A DNA stretch of 64,000 bases from an uncultured Erythrobacter sp. (GTDB lineage: Bacteria; Pseudomonadota; Alphaproteobacteria; Sphingomonadales; Sphingomonadaceae). The stretch's first letter is position 1. Every line of letters begins with the position of its first letter. Shown here piece by piece: positions 46,122-55,827 of this stretch. Location: the NCBI GenBank assembly GCA_947503275.1, contig CANNCZ010000001.1, positions 124,001 through 188,000 on the forward strand, read 5' to 3'. The notes under the pieces were generated by a model. That model did not search any database, was not told the origin of the DNA, and was given only the letters and a program-made list of their open reading frames with translations. The translations under genes and the position numbers were made by a program.

Positions 46122-47090
46122 ATGGGGACAGATGCAAATAATTCGATTCAGGGTGAAACCGAGAGCAAATCGGGGGCCAAAGCGGGCTGGATATTGCTCG
46201 GAGCGGCCGCGGTTCTTGCCGCAGGCTCGGTTGGTTATAACGTTTATGGCGGCAGTGGCGGGACAACCGAAGCTGTAGCCGACGCCGATGCGCCGCCATC
46301 GATTGATGCGCTGCGCGAGGCGGCTGAAAACTCCAGCGATGACGCCGCGCCGTGGAGCGAATTGGCTTTCGCCTACTATGAACGCGGCGAATTCCCCGAG
46401 GCAATTGATGCCTATGAACGCGCGGTTGCGATTGATGATGGCGAAGCAGTGCTATGGTCGGCTCTTGGCGAAGCGCGAGTTTACGCGAGCGAGCGTGATC
46501 CGCTTCCCGCAGGCGCATTGGAGGCGTTTGAAAAGGCGCTTGAGCTTGACCCGAACGATCCGCGCGCGCGCTATTTCATGGCAGTGAAGCAGGATCTTGA
46601 GGAAGATCACGACGGTGCGATTGCATCATGGCTGGCGCTATTGGCCGATTCGCCGCCGGGTGCGCCATGGGAAGGTGATCTGGTTCGCACGATCCAACAG
46701 GTCGGCGCGATCAACGATATCGATGTCGAACAACGGCTCGCCACAGTGATTGAGGCGCGCACACCCGATGTCGTGATCCCCGGATCGGGTGAAGCAGCGG
46801 GCGCGGCGGCATCGTCTGACCTACGTGGACCGACACAGCAACAGGTTGCCGAGGCCAGTCGCATGGCTCCCGGTGAACAGCGCACTATGGCGGAAGGGAT
46901 GGTCGCAAGCCTTGAAGAGCGACTGACTAATGACCCGCAAAACCTCGATGGCTGGGTGATGTTGATGCGCAGCCGGGTGACTTTGGGTGAACCGGATAAA
47001 GCGAAAGCGGCTTTGACGGCTGCGATTGCTGCCAATCCGGGTGAAGAAGCGGAGCTCCGCAGGCTCGCGGGTGAGTTGGGCATTTCCTAA
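46122..47090 (+). CDS. CcmI/CycH/NrfG-like TPR protein (cytochrome c biogenesis type)
   Basis: N-terminal TM anchor then TPRs 'SELAFAYYERGEFPEAIDAYERAVAIDDGEAVLWSALGEA', 'LEEDHDGAIASWLALLADSPPGAPW', 'LEERLTNDPQNLDGWVMLMRSRVTLGEPDKAKAAL'. Confidence 0.78.
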   Translation: MGTDANNSIQGETESKSGAKAGWILLGAAAVLAAGSVGYNVYGGSGGTTEAVADADAPPSIDALREAAENSSDDAAPWSELAFAYYERGEFPEAIDAYERAVAIDDGEAVLWSALGEARVYASERDPLPAGALEAFEKALELDPNDPRARYFMAVKQDLEEDHDGAIASWLALLADSPPGAPWEGDLVRTIQQVGAINDIDVEQRLATVIEARTPDVVIPGSGEAAGAAASSDLRGPTQQQVAEASRMAPGEQRTMAEGMVASLEERLTNDPQNLDGWVMLMRSRVTLGEPDKAKAALTAAIAANPGEEAELRRLAGELGIS

Positions 47091-47110
47091 AATCCATTCA
47101 TCGGCCAACA

Positions 47111-47144
47111 AAAAAGGGGCACCTCTGTCGAGGCGCCCCTTTTT
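47111..47144. terminator. Bidirectional rho-independent terminator
   Basis: AAAAAGGGGC...GCCCCTTTTT with inner CCTC/GAGG, between convergent genes. Confidence 0.88.
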
Positions 47145-47166
47145 GTTTCAGTAAAGCCAAGAAGCT

Positions 47167-48522
47167 TTAGACGACGCCGAATGCCAGCATCGCGTCAGCA
47201 ACTTTCTTAAAGCCTGCGATATTCGCACCCTTCACATAGTCGACATAGCCATCGCCTTGATCGCCATATTCGGTGCACTTTTCGTGGATGCCTTCCATCA
47301 GATCGGTCAGCATGTCGCCGAGACGCTCTGAATTCCAGCTGATGCGCTCTGAGTTCTGGCTCATTTCCAGACCCGAAACCGCAACGCCGCCAGCATTGGC
47401 CGCTTTGCCTGGGCCATACATGAGCTTGGCATCGTGGAAGACTTTTACGCCTTCCAAAGTGGTCGGCATATTCGCGCCTTCGGAGACACCCTTACAGCCA
47501 TTGCTGACCAGCGATTTCGCTTCGTCTTCGTTCAGCTCGTTCTGTGTTGCGCATGGCAGTGCGAGATCGCACGCGACATCCCAAGGGCGTTTGCCTTCGT
47601 GATATGTCGCGCCTTTGAACTCGTCCACATACTCGCTGATCCGGCCACGCTGGACGGTCTTGAGATGTTTGACCCAGTCGATCTTTTCCTGAGTGATGCC
47701 GTCGGGATCATGGATAAAACCGCCCGAATCGGACAAGGTCAGAACCTTGCCGCCCAATTGCACGATTTTCTCCGCCGCATGGGTCGCCACATTGCCTGAA
47801 CCCGAGATCACAGCACTGTGACCTTCGACATCCATGCCTTTGTGTTTGAGCATGTTGCGCATGAAATAGACCGCACCATAGCCGGTCGCCTCGGGCCGCA
47901 TTTGCGATCCGCCATATTCCTGACCTTTGCCGGTCAATACGCCTTCCCAGCGGTTGGTGAGGCGTTTGTATTGGCCAAACATATAGCCAATTTCGCGCCC
48001 GCCAACGCCGATATCGCCCGCAGGAACATCGGTGTTGGGGCCAATATGGCGATAGAGTTCTGACATAAAGCTCTGGCAGAAACGCATCACTTCGGCGTCG
48101 GACTTGCCGCGCGGATTGAAGTTTGCGCCGCCTTTACCGCCGCCCATGGGCAGACCGGTCAGTGAGTTTTTGAAGGTTTGCTCAAACGCGAGGAACTTCA
48201 ACACACTTTCGGTTACACTCGGGTGGAAACGGATGCCGCCTTTATAGGGGCCGATTGCGTTGTTGTTTTGCACGCGCCAGCCGCGTTGGACGCGGATATT
48301 GTGATTGTCGTCTTCCCAGCATACGCGGAATGAAACGATGCGGTCAGGTTCAGCCATGCGCCGCAGGATTTGCGCTTCATGGTATTGGACTTTGTCCTCC
48401 ATGAATTCGTAAATGTCCTGTGCCACTTCGTGAACGGCTTGGATAAATTCGGTTTGTCCAGGATTGCGTTTTTTTACGCCCGCCATGAACGTATCTAGAT
48501 CTACATGATCGGAAACGGCCAT
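47167..48522 (-). CDS. gdhA: NADP-specific glutamate dehydrogenase
   Basis: 'GGIRFHPSVTESVLKFLAFEQTFKNSLTGLPMGGGKGG', 'DVPAGDIGVGGREIGYMFGQYKR', 'PEATGYGAVYF'. Confidence 0.93.
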   Translation of the reverse strand: MAVSDHVDLDTFMAGVKKRNPGQTEFIQAVHEVAQDIYEFMEDKVQYHEAQILRRMAEPDRIVSFRVCWEDDNHNIRVQRGWRVQNNNAIGPYKGGIRFHPSVTESVLKFLAFEQTFKNSLTGLPMGGGKGGANFNPRGKSDAEVMRFCQSFMSELYRHIGPNTDVPAGDIGVGGREIGYMFGQYKRLTNRWEGVLTGKGQEYGGSQMRPEATGYGAVYFMRNMLKHKGMDVEGHSAVISGSGNVATHAAEKIVQLGGKVLTLSDSGGFIHDPDGITQEKIDWVKHLKTVQRGRISEYVDEFKGATYHEGKRPWDVACDLALPCATQNELNEDEAKSLVSNGCKGVSEGANMPTTLEGVKVFHDAKLMYGPGKAANAGGVAVSGLEMSQNSERISWNSERLGDMLTDLMEGIHEKCTEYGDQGDGYVDYVKGANIAGFKKVADAMLAFGVV

Positions 48523-48653
48523 TGTCTTTCCCCCCATAGGAACTCTCAAAAGAACAGCGCGACCCACATATATTTATGCTCTGGTAGCCTCTCTATTCCC
48601 GCAAAAACCGGTGTGTGCAAGCGATGACTGCGATGTGTGCCAAAGTTGTCGTA

Positions 48654-49001
48654 TTAGACCAACTTTGCGCCATTCGGGACGGGCTTATCCGGGGCGGCGA
48701 GCACAATTGCTCCATCCGTATCCGCAAAACCCAGCACCAAAACTTGGGACATGAACGGCCCGATTTGGCGCGGTGGGAAGTTCACCACGGCCATGACCGT
48801 GCGTCCGATTAGCGTCTCTGGCGCATAGTGATCGGTGATCTGCGCAGAGCTTTTCTTGACGCCAATTTCTGCGCCAAAATCCACCTGAAGCTTGATCGCG
48901 GGCTTACGTGCCTCTGGAAAAGGTTCGGCAGCGATTACGGTGCCTGCGCGGATATCTACCGCCATGAAGTCATCGAATGTGATTGTGTCCATGCCCACCA
49001 T
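48654..49001 (-). CDS. CsaA-like tRNA-binding domain protein
   Basis: 'DIRAGTVIAAEPFPEARKPAIKLQVDFG...KKSSAQIT' and 'VVNFPPRQIGPFMSQVLVLGFAD'. Confidence 0.88.
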   Translation of the reverse strand: MVGMDTITFDDFMAVDIRAGTVIAAEPFPEARKPAIKLQVDFGAEIGVKKSSAQITDHYAPETLIGRTVMAVVNFPPRQIGPFMSQVLVLGFADTDGAIVLAAPDKPVPNGAKLV

Positions 49002-49062
49002 CCTAGCCGCATCGGGATCACGGGACCATTGGCTCTTTTCATTCGGCGGACTGTAGGATAAA

Positions 49063-49075
49063 TTGCACTGTGCAA
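49063..49075. promoter_or_regulatory. Palindrome TTGCAC-T-GTGCAA upstream of molybdenum hydroxylase operon
   Basis: Perfect 6+1+6 dyad, 41 bp before the ATG at 49117. Confidence 0.45.
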
Positions 49076-49116
49076 CCGAATAACGCTTCGCAGCTTACAT
49101 CCATAGGGACAATTCA

Positions 49117-49608
49117 ATGGCTAACTTCATCCTGAATGGGGAATCGATCTCCGTCGATGCCGATCCCGCAATGCCGATCCTGTGGGTCGTGCGTGAGAAA
49201 CTGGGGCTGTCCGGCACGAAATTCGGATGCGGGATCGCACAATGCGGTGCCTGCACAGTGCATTTGGATGGTGAACCTGTGCGCAGCTGTTCAACCGCAG
49301 TCTCTCAAGCAGAGGGCCGCGAAGTCACGACGATCGAGGGTATTGCCGGGCCAGAGGGTGAACTGACCAAAGTCCAGCAAGCCTGGGTTAGCGAGCAGGT
49401 GCCCCAATGCGGCTATTGTCAGTCAGGCCAGATTATGAGCGCAACCGCTCTGTTGCGTGACAATCCTTCGCCCAGCGATGCCGATATTGACGCGGCCATG
49501 TCAGGCAACATTTGCCGCTGCGGAACCTACACACGCATCCGTCGCGCGATCAAAGTCGCCTCGGGACAAGTGGAGCCGCGAACTGAAGATTTGAGTGAGG
49601 AGGCATAG
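49117..49608 (+). CDS. (2Fe-2S)-binding subunit of molybdenum hydroxylase (isoquinoline 1-oxidoreductase alpha-like)
   Basis: '[22 protein letters not shown]' and '[17 protein letters not shown]...GNICRCGTY'. Confidence 0.9.
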   Translation: MANFILNGESISVDADPAMPILWVVREKLGLSGTKFGCGIAQCGACTVHLDGEPVRSCSTAVSQAEGREVTTIEGIAGPEGELTKVQQAWVSEQVPQCGYCQSGQIMSATALLRDNPSPSDADIDAAMSGNICRCGTYTRIRRAIKVASGQVEPRTEDLSEEA

Positions 49609-49611
49609 GCT

Positions 49612-51864
49612 ATGAACGATATGTCACCTGAAAAAACCGAGAAATCGAAACTGGGTAAGTGGAGCCGTCGCGGCTTTATTGGCGCTGGTGTGTTGGCAGG
49701 CGGAGGCTTGCTGATCGGGATCGGTGTGCGTCCCGGCAATCCGATTTCCAGCCTTGCGCCAAAGGTTGCTGGCGGCGCGGGTGAGCAGCTCGTCAACAGC
49801 TGGGTCAAGATCGACACCAACAACATCATCACCGCCATCGTCCCGCATTGCGAGATGGGGCAGGGTGCGCATTCGGTCCTGGGACAAATGCTTGCGGATG
49901 AGTTGGACGCAGACTGGGCGAACGTTCGCGTCATGCAAGCGCCTGCGGATGGCAGCTATGTCGTGACTGACACAGCGCGCATGTTCTTGGCACCCTTCAC
50001 TTTGAATGCGGCCGATTGGATTGAGCCGACCTGGAACGGCCTGTTCACCCAAATGGCGCGGATGGCTGATGCGATGATCACAGGCGGGTCATCCTCAATC
50101 CGCACCACAGGGCAATTCTCCATGCGGGTTGCGGGCGCATCTGCGCGTAAGATGTTGATCGGTGCTGCGGCGGAAAGCTGGGGCGTGCCAGCGGATGAAA
50201 TCGTGACCCGCGACAGCATGTTGAGCCATGAAGCATCGGGCAATTCTGCGCCTTACTCTGAATTTGCGACGGCGGCTGCGGAACAGCCGATGGACCAGAC
50301 GCCGACATTGAAAACGCGCGACCAGTACCGACTGATGGGCCGAAGCAAAGCTCGAACGGATATCCCTGCGAAGATCAACGGTACGGCGGAGTTTGGGATC
50401 GATGCCGCGCCAGAGGGCCTCGACCTTTCCTATGCCGCAGTGGTCCGCCCGCCTGTGCCAGGCACCGAGGCGATCAGCATGGATGCAGGCCGCGCCGAGG
50501 GTATGAGCGGCGTCCTGCAAATACTCAATATGGGCAATTTTGTCGCTGTGGTGGCCGATAGTTATTGGCAGGCACAACAGGCGGTGAACACAATTGCGAT
50601 TGAATGGAGCCAATCGGCAAGCCCAGTCAAAACGATGGACGATCAATTCGCCGTCTTTGCCGCAGCTCTTGATGAGGCGGGCGAAACTGGGGGCAGTGAA
50701 GTGGCCGCTCGCGGCGACGCGCAATCTGCACTTGGTGAGGCCGCGACAACGATTTCGGCTGAATATCGCGCGCCCTATCTCGCGCATGCTCCGATGGAGC
50801 CGCTTAACTGCACGGCGCATGTCGCTGATGGCAAATGCGACATCTGGACCAGCACGCAGGTTCCTTTGATGGCGCGCACTGAGGTGGCTTCAACGATTGG
50901 TTTGGACACCGATGACGTGATCATCCACCATCCCTATCTGGGCGGAGCGTTTGGACGGCGGCTTGGTGCAGAATATGTCGCCATGGCCGCGCGGGTGGCG
51001 CAGACGACAGGCTATCCGGTGAAACTCATTTGGAGCCGTGAAGAGGACACGCAAAAGGCGCTGTATCGCTGTGCAGATATGTCGCGATTGCGCGCAGGGC
51101 TGGACGATAGCGGGGCGTTGGTCGCTTATGACAGCGTCTTTACACAACGCCACGATCCTGCCGAAGCTAGTGTCCCCGCGATGTATGATATCGCTAACAC
51201 TTCCGTGCGCGCGGCAGAAGCGGAGTTGCATTTGCCGTTTCAGGCATGGCGGTCGGTTGATCATTCGCAACAGGGGTTTTTCGTCGAGAGCTTTATTGAC
51301 GAAGCTGCGCACGCAGCTGGGAAAGATCCACTCGACTACCGTTTGTCCATGCTCACCAACGCACCCCGCCATAAAGCGGTGCTTGAGAAGGTGGCTGAGA
51401 TCAGCGGCTGGCGTGAGCCCTCCGCGGAAGGCACAGCCAAAGGCGTCGCCATTGTCGAGAGTTTCGGCACGATTGTCGCCGAAGTGATCGAAGTCGATAT
51501 GAGTTCTGGCAAGCCGGTGATGACCGACATCTGGGCGGTATGCGATGCCGGATATGTCATGAACCCGGACGGTTTCCGCAATCAGATCGAAGGCGGCATT
51601 GTTTTTGGCCTGACCGCGGCAATGTATGGCGAGTTGGAGCTGAAAGGCGGCGCAATCGTGCAAAGCAATTTCCACGATTACCAAATGCTGCGCATCAACG
51701 AAGTGCCCAATATTGAGGTCGCCTTGATCAATAGTGGCGATGTGCCGATTGGTGGTGCGGGAGAGCCCGGATTGCCACCCGCAGCGCCAGCTTTGGCCAA
51801 TGCCATCTTTGCCGCAACCGGTACACGCGTGCGTGAATTGCCGATCGCCAAGCAGTTCGCCTAA
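49612..51864 (+). CDS. Molybdopterin-binding subunit of xanthine dehydrogenase-family hydroxylase (isoquinoline 1-oxidoreductase beta-like)
   Basis: Tat-like 'SRRGFIGAGVLAGGGLLIG', 'PHCEMGQGAHSVLGQMLADELDADW', 'LGGAFGRRLGAEYVAMAARVA', 'IGGAGEPGLPPAAPALANAIF'. Confidence 0.9.
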   Translation: MNDMSPEKTEKSKLGKWSRRGFIGAGVLAGGGLLIGIGVRPGNPISSLAPKVAGGAGEQLVNSWVKIDTNNIITAIVPHCEMGQGAHSVLGQMLADELDADWANVRVMQAPADGSYVVTDTARMFLAPFTLNAADWIEPTWNGLFTQMARMADAMITGGSSSIRTTGQFSMRVAGASARKMLIGAAAESWGVPADEIVTRDSMLSHEASGNSAPYSEFATAAAEQPMDQTPTLKTRDQYRLMGRSKARTDIPAKINGTAEFGIDAAPEGLDLSYAAVVRPPVPGTEAISMDAGRAEGMSGVLQILNMGNFVAVVADSYWQAQQAVNTIAIEWSQSASPVKTMDDQFAVFAAALDEAGETGGSEVAARGDAQSALGEAATTISAEYRAPYLAHAPMEPLNCTAHVADGKCDIWTSTQVPLMARTEVASTIGLDTDDVIIHHPYLGGAFGRRLGAEYVAMAARVAQTTGYPVKLIWSREEDTQKALYRCADMSRLRAGLDDSGALVAYDSVFTQRHDPAEASVPAMYDIANTSVRAAEAELHLPFQAWRSVDHSQQGFFVESFIDEAAHAAGKDPLDYRLSMLTNAPRHKAVLEKVAEISGWREPSAEGTAKGVAIVESFGTIVAEVIEVDMSSGKPVMTDIWAVCDAGYVMNPDGFRNQIEGGIVFGLTAAMYGELELKGGAIVQSNFHDYQMLRINEVPNIEVALINSGDVPIGGAGEPGLPPAAPALANAIFAATGTRVRELPIAKQFA

Positions 51865-51874
51865 GGACACCTCC

Positions 51875-52333
51875 ATGCACAACAAAGCGTTTCTCACAGC
51901 CGGTCTGTTGACTGTGATGGTCACCGCATGCGGATCAACCGAACAGCCCGCAGTGATAGAACAAATCGTCGTCCGCGAACCGGGTGACGCCGCCGCTGCA
52001 CCTGCCGTCGCAGAACAGGCGTTAGATATTGTTGCCATGGGCGAGGATGCCTTTCAGATGTGCACTGGATGTCATGTGAATGAGGCGGGCGCATCGTCCA
52101 CTGCTGGACCCAACCTGCACGGCGTCGTTGGCCGATTAGCGGGCAGCCTTGAAGGGTATCCTTATTCCGATGCTCTGGCTGCGTCGGAAATGAAATGGGA
52201 TGATGCCAACCTTGATCGCTATCTTGCTGATCCAACTGGGACAGTACCGGGCACAGATATGTTGGCAGGCACAGTCGGCGATGCCGATACGCGCGCGGCC
52301 ATCATCGCTTATCTTGCCAGCGCCGGCGAATAG
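51875..52333 (+). CDS. Monoheme cytochrome c, lipoprotein-like N-terminus
   Basis: 'MVTACGST' lipobox-like, CTGCH, 'AGPNLHGVVGRLAGSLEGYPYSDAL'. Listed ORF start 51734 overlaps upstream CDS; ATG 51875 preferred. Confidence 0.88.
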   Translation: MHNKAFLTAGLLTVMVTACGSTEQPAVIEQIVVREPGDAAAAPAVAEQALDIVAMGEDAFQMCTGCHVNEAGASSTAGPNLHGVVGRLAGSLEGYPYSDALAASEMKWDDANLDRYLADPTGTVPGTDMLAGTVGDADTRAAIIAYLASAGE

Positions 52334-52354
52334 AGCCTAACCTTAAGCTCGATA

Positions 52355-53299
52355 ATGGACAGCGCAGCCGTCTTCGAATTTCTGCTGGATAAGCAGGCGG
52401 CAGGGCAAAGCTGTGTACTCGTGACTGTGGCTGCGGTCGAAGGGTCCTCAATGCGCGATCCCGGCACTATCATGGGTGTGGCTCAAGACGGCAGTTTCGC
52501 GGGGTCTCTGTCAGGTGGATGCATAGAAAACGCCGTCGTCAAAGAAGCGCTGGACGCGTTGCAGGCGGGTGCGTCGCGGTTCGTGCGGTTTGGAGCAGGG
52601 TCGCCCTATCTCGACATCCGGTTGCCATGTGGCGGAGGGTTGGACATCTGTTTTACCCCGCTGGATGGCCCGGAATTTGCCCAATTGTGCCAAGAGATGA
52701 TCACCCAACGCCGCCCCTTTGCCATCGAAGTGGGCGTGGGCTTTGCGAAATGCTTGTCCGATTGGTTGCCGACCCAATTCTCATTGGACAAACAAGCGGG
52801 CACATTTGGATACTGGCCAAAACCGCGTCTTCAGATCATTGGTCATGGAGCTTCCGTCGAGGCGCTCGCTAAACAGGCGATGGGCATGAGGTGTGATGTC
52901 GCGGTGCTTTCGCCGGATAGCCAGATAGGGACCGTGTTGAATGGGTCCGCCGCTCACTTCCAAGAACTGACGCGGGCGGATCAATCGGACCTGCTTAACA
53001 GCGATCCTTGGACTGCCACTATCTTCCTATTCCATGATCACGATTGGGAAATCGACCTGATGATGCGCGCACTGGAAATGCCGCATTTCTATCTCGGTGC
53101 GATGGGTGGTCGCAAAGCACATGCTTGGCGCAGTGAGGTATTGCTCGCGCGCGGCGTCAGCGATGTTCAGATCGACACTATCTGCGCGCCCATTGGTCTG
53201 TTCCATTCCTCGCGCGATCCGCAAAGCTTGGCGTTATCGACGCTGGCGGAGGTAATACAGGCCTATCAAAGGACCGACTTCGAGGCCGCTCTTGCTTGA
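52355..53299 (+). CDS. XdhC/CoxI family molybdenum-cofactor maturation protein
   Basis: 'GSSMRDPGTIMGVAQDGSFAGSLSGGCIENAV', 'YLGAMGGRKAHAWR...IDTICAPIGL'. Confidence 0.88.
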   Translation: MDSAAVFEFLLDKQAAGQSCVLVTVAAVEGSSMRDPGTIMGVAQDGSFAGSLSGGCIENAVVKEALDALQAGASRFVRFGAGSPYLDIRLPCGGGLDICFTPLDGPEFAQLCQEMITQRRPFAIEVGVGFAKCLSDWLPTQFSLDKQAGTFGYWPKPRLQIIGHGASVEALAKQAMGMRCDVAVLSPDSQIGTVLNGSAAHFQELTRADQSDLLNSDPWTATIFLFHDHDWEIDLMMRALEMPHFYLGAMGGRKAHAWRSEVLLARGVSDVQIDTICAPIGLFHSSRDPQSLALSTLAEVIQAYQRTDFEAALA

Positions 53300-53861
53300 T
53301 CCAATGCGATTGGGCGTTGCGCTGCTTGCAGCGGGATCATCGCAGCGATTTGGCGATGCAGACAAGCTTGCACAGCTCTTTCGGGGAATGCGATTGGGCG
53401 AACACGCTGCCGCCGCCATTCCGGTGGCACGGTTTGAACTTGCATGGGCAATCACACAAAGCGACAAGTTGGAGTGGCGCACAGACGGCTTCAAGCTCGT
53501 CCTAAACCCACATGCTTATCAAGGCATGGGTACTTCAGTCGCATTGGCTGCACAATTAGCAATCGAGGCCGGGCTGGATGCCTTGCTTATCGCACTTGCC
53601 GATATGCCACTGGTCCCACGCGCGCATTTCGAGGCGCTCGTCAACGCGGCAACATCGCCTCAAGACATTGCCGTTTCATCCAATGGCGCGCGCACGCCGC
53701 CTGCTATCTTTGGCCGTGACCACTTTCAGGAACTCGCCGCGCTCAATGGCGATAAAGGCGCGCGTGACATCCTCACCCAAGGCAGGATAATCGCCTGCCC
53801 GCCTGAATGGTTGATCGATATCGACACACCGCAAGCACTTCGTAAATATGGACAGGGATAG
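53292..53861 (+). CDS. MocA/MobA-like nucleotidyltransferase
   Basis: 'VALLAAGSSQRFGDADKLAQLFRGM', 'LLIALADMPLVPRAHFEALV'. Confidence 0.85.
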   Translation: MLDPMRLGVALLAAGSSQRFGDADKLAQLFRGMRLGEHAAAAIPVARFELAWAITQSDKLEWRTDGFKLVLNPHAYQGMGTSVALAAQLAIEAGLDALLIALADMPLVPRAHFEALVNAATSPQDIAVSSNGARTPPAIFGRDHFQELAALNGDKGARDILTQGRIIACPPEWLIDIDTPQALRKYGQG

Positions 53862-53874
53862 GTGCGCGCACCTA
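53859..53874. promoter_or_regulatory. Perfect 16-bp palindrome TAGGTGCGCGCACCTA upstream of acs
   Basis: Exact self-complementary 16-mer 25 bp before the acs ATG, overlapping mocA-like stop codon. Confidence 0.5.
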
Positions 53875-53899
53875 AGACCTTGCCAAAGGGAGATATTGA

Positions 53900-55825
53900 A
53901 TGAGCGACTTTGTCCGGCGTCCAGAATCTGCGCACGACAACCATTGCACTGCGGAACAATATGCTGCGCTCTATGAACGCTCAATCTCCGATCCTGATGG
54001 CTTTTGGCTGGAACAGGCTGAGCGTCTGGACTGGATCGCAAAACCGGCAAAAGGCGGCGAATGGTCGTATGACCCGGTTGCTATTCAATGGTTTGCTGAT
54101 GGCGCGCTGAATCTGTGTCACAATGCGGTCGATCGCCATGTCGCGACGCGCGGCGATGCACCTGCGATAATCTTCGAACCCGATGATCCCGCTAGCGAAG
54201 GCCGCACGCTGACCTATCGCCAATTGCAGGGCGAAGTGGTCCAGATGGCCAATGCGCTCAAAGCCATGGGTGTGACCAAGGGGGAGCGTGTCACGATCTA
54301 CATGCCCAACATTGTCGAAGGCGCGACCGCGATGCTCGCTTGTGCGCGGATTGGAGCGATCCATTCGGTCGTGTTTGGCGGTTTTTCTCCTGAGGCGCTC
54401 GCCGGGCGGATTGTCGACTGTGAAAGCCGCTTTGTCGTGACCGCTGATGAGGGTCTGCGCGGCACCAAATGTGTGCCTCTCAAAGCGAATGTGGATGCAG
54501 CCTTGGCGCGCGATGGCGTAGCGGTTGAGGGCGTTTTGGTGGTCAAGCATACCGGGCTCGACGTGCCTATGGTCGAGGGGCGCGATCACTGGTTCCACCA
54601 AGTGCGATCCGATGCAGATTGCCCGTGCGAGCCAATGGCAGCCGAAGACCCGCTCTTCATCCTCTACACCAGCGGATCAACCGGAAAGCCTAAAGGCGTG
54701 CTGCACACGACCGGCGGATATGGCGTGTGGACGGCAACCACATTTCACTACATTTTTGGCTACCAACCGGGCGAAGTGTTTTGGTGCACCGCCGATATCG
54801 GCTGGGTTACAGGGCACAGCTATCTTGTTTATGGCCCGCTGTTCAATGGCGCGACTAGCGTCATGTTTGAAGGCGTGCCGAACTACCCAGACTTCGGACG
54901 GTTCTGGGACGTGGTGGCAAAGCACAAGGTCAATATCCTCTACACCGCGCCCACTGCAATTCGGGCTTTGATGCGCGAAGGCGATGAGTTCGTTACGAGC
55001 CGCGACCGGTCATCACTGCGCTTGCTGGGCAGTGTTGGCGAACCGATCAATCCAGAGGCATGGCGCTGGTACTATGATGTTGTGGGCGACGGGCGCTGTC
55101 CCATCATCGACACATGGTGGCAGACCGAAACGGGAGGCTGCATGATCACCACATTGCCCGGTGCGCATGATATGAAACCGGGCAGCGCGGGCTTGCCTAT
55201 GTTCGGCATTCGCCCGCAATTGGTCGATAACGAAGGCGGCGTTCTAGACGGTGCGACCGATGGCAATTTGTGCATTACGCATAGTTGGCCGGGTCAGGCG
55301 CGCAGTGTCTATGGGGACCATGAAAGGTTCGAACAGACTTATTTCAGCACCTATTCGGGCAAGTATTTCACGGGCGATGGGTGCCGCCGAGATGGCGATG
55401 GGTATTACTGGATCACCGGGCGCGTGGACGATGTGATCAATGTTTCCGGACACCGCATGGGCACTGCCGAAGTCGAAAGCGCATTGGTCTTGCACCCGCT
55501 CGTGGCAGAGGCCGCCGTGGTCGGATTTCCGCATGATATTAAGGGACAGGGCATCTATTGTTATGTCACATTGAACGCTGGTGAGGATGGTTCTGACGCG
55601 CTTTATCAGGAGCTTCGCACACATGTCCGCAAGGAAATCGGGCCCATAGCAACCCCCGATGAAATTCAGTTCACGGACGGCCTTCCCAAAACCCGATCAG
55701 GCAAGATCATGCGCCGCATTTTGCGCAAAGTGGCGGAGAATGATTACGGTTCGCTGGGTGACACATCGACTCTCGCAGACCCATCATTGGTCGAGAGGTT
55801 GATTGAAGGACGCCAAGGCGGCTGA
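53900..55825 (+). CDS. acs: Acetyl-CoA synthetase
   Basis: '[64 protein letters not shown]', C-term '[17 protein letters not shown]'. Confidence 0.95.
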   Translation: MSDFVRRPESAHDNHCTAEQYAALYERSISDPDGFWLEQAERLDWIAKPAKGGEWSYDPVAIQWFADGALNLCHNAVDRHVATRGDAPAIIFEPDDPASEGRTLTYRQLQGEVVQMANALKAMGVTKGERVTIYMPNIVEGATAMLACARIGAIHSVVFGGFSPEALAGRIVDCESRFVVTADEGLRGTKCVPLKANVDAALARDGVAVEGVLVVKHTGLDVPMVEGRDHWFHQVRSDADCPCEPMAAEDPLFILYTSGSTGKPKGVLHTTGGYGVWTATTFHYIFGYQPGEVFWCTADIGWVTGHSYLVYGPLFNGATSVMFEGVPNYPDFGRFWDVVAKHKVNILYTAPTAIRALMREGDEFVTSRDRSSLRLLGSVGEPINPEAWRWYYDVVGDGRCPIIDTWWQTETGGCMITTLPGAHDMKPGSAGLPMFGIRPQLVDNEGGVLDGATDGNLCITHSWPGQARSVYGDHERFEQTYFSTYSGKYFTGDGCRRDGDGYYWITGRVDDVINVSGHRMGTAEVESALVLHPLVAEAAVVGFPHDIKGQGIYCYVTLNAGEDGSDALYQELRTHVRKEIGPIATPDEIQFTDGLPKTRSGKIMRRILRKVAENDYGSLGDTSTLADPSLVERLIEGRQGG

Positions 55826-55827
55826 CT

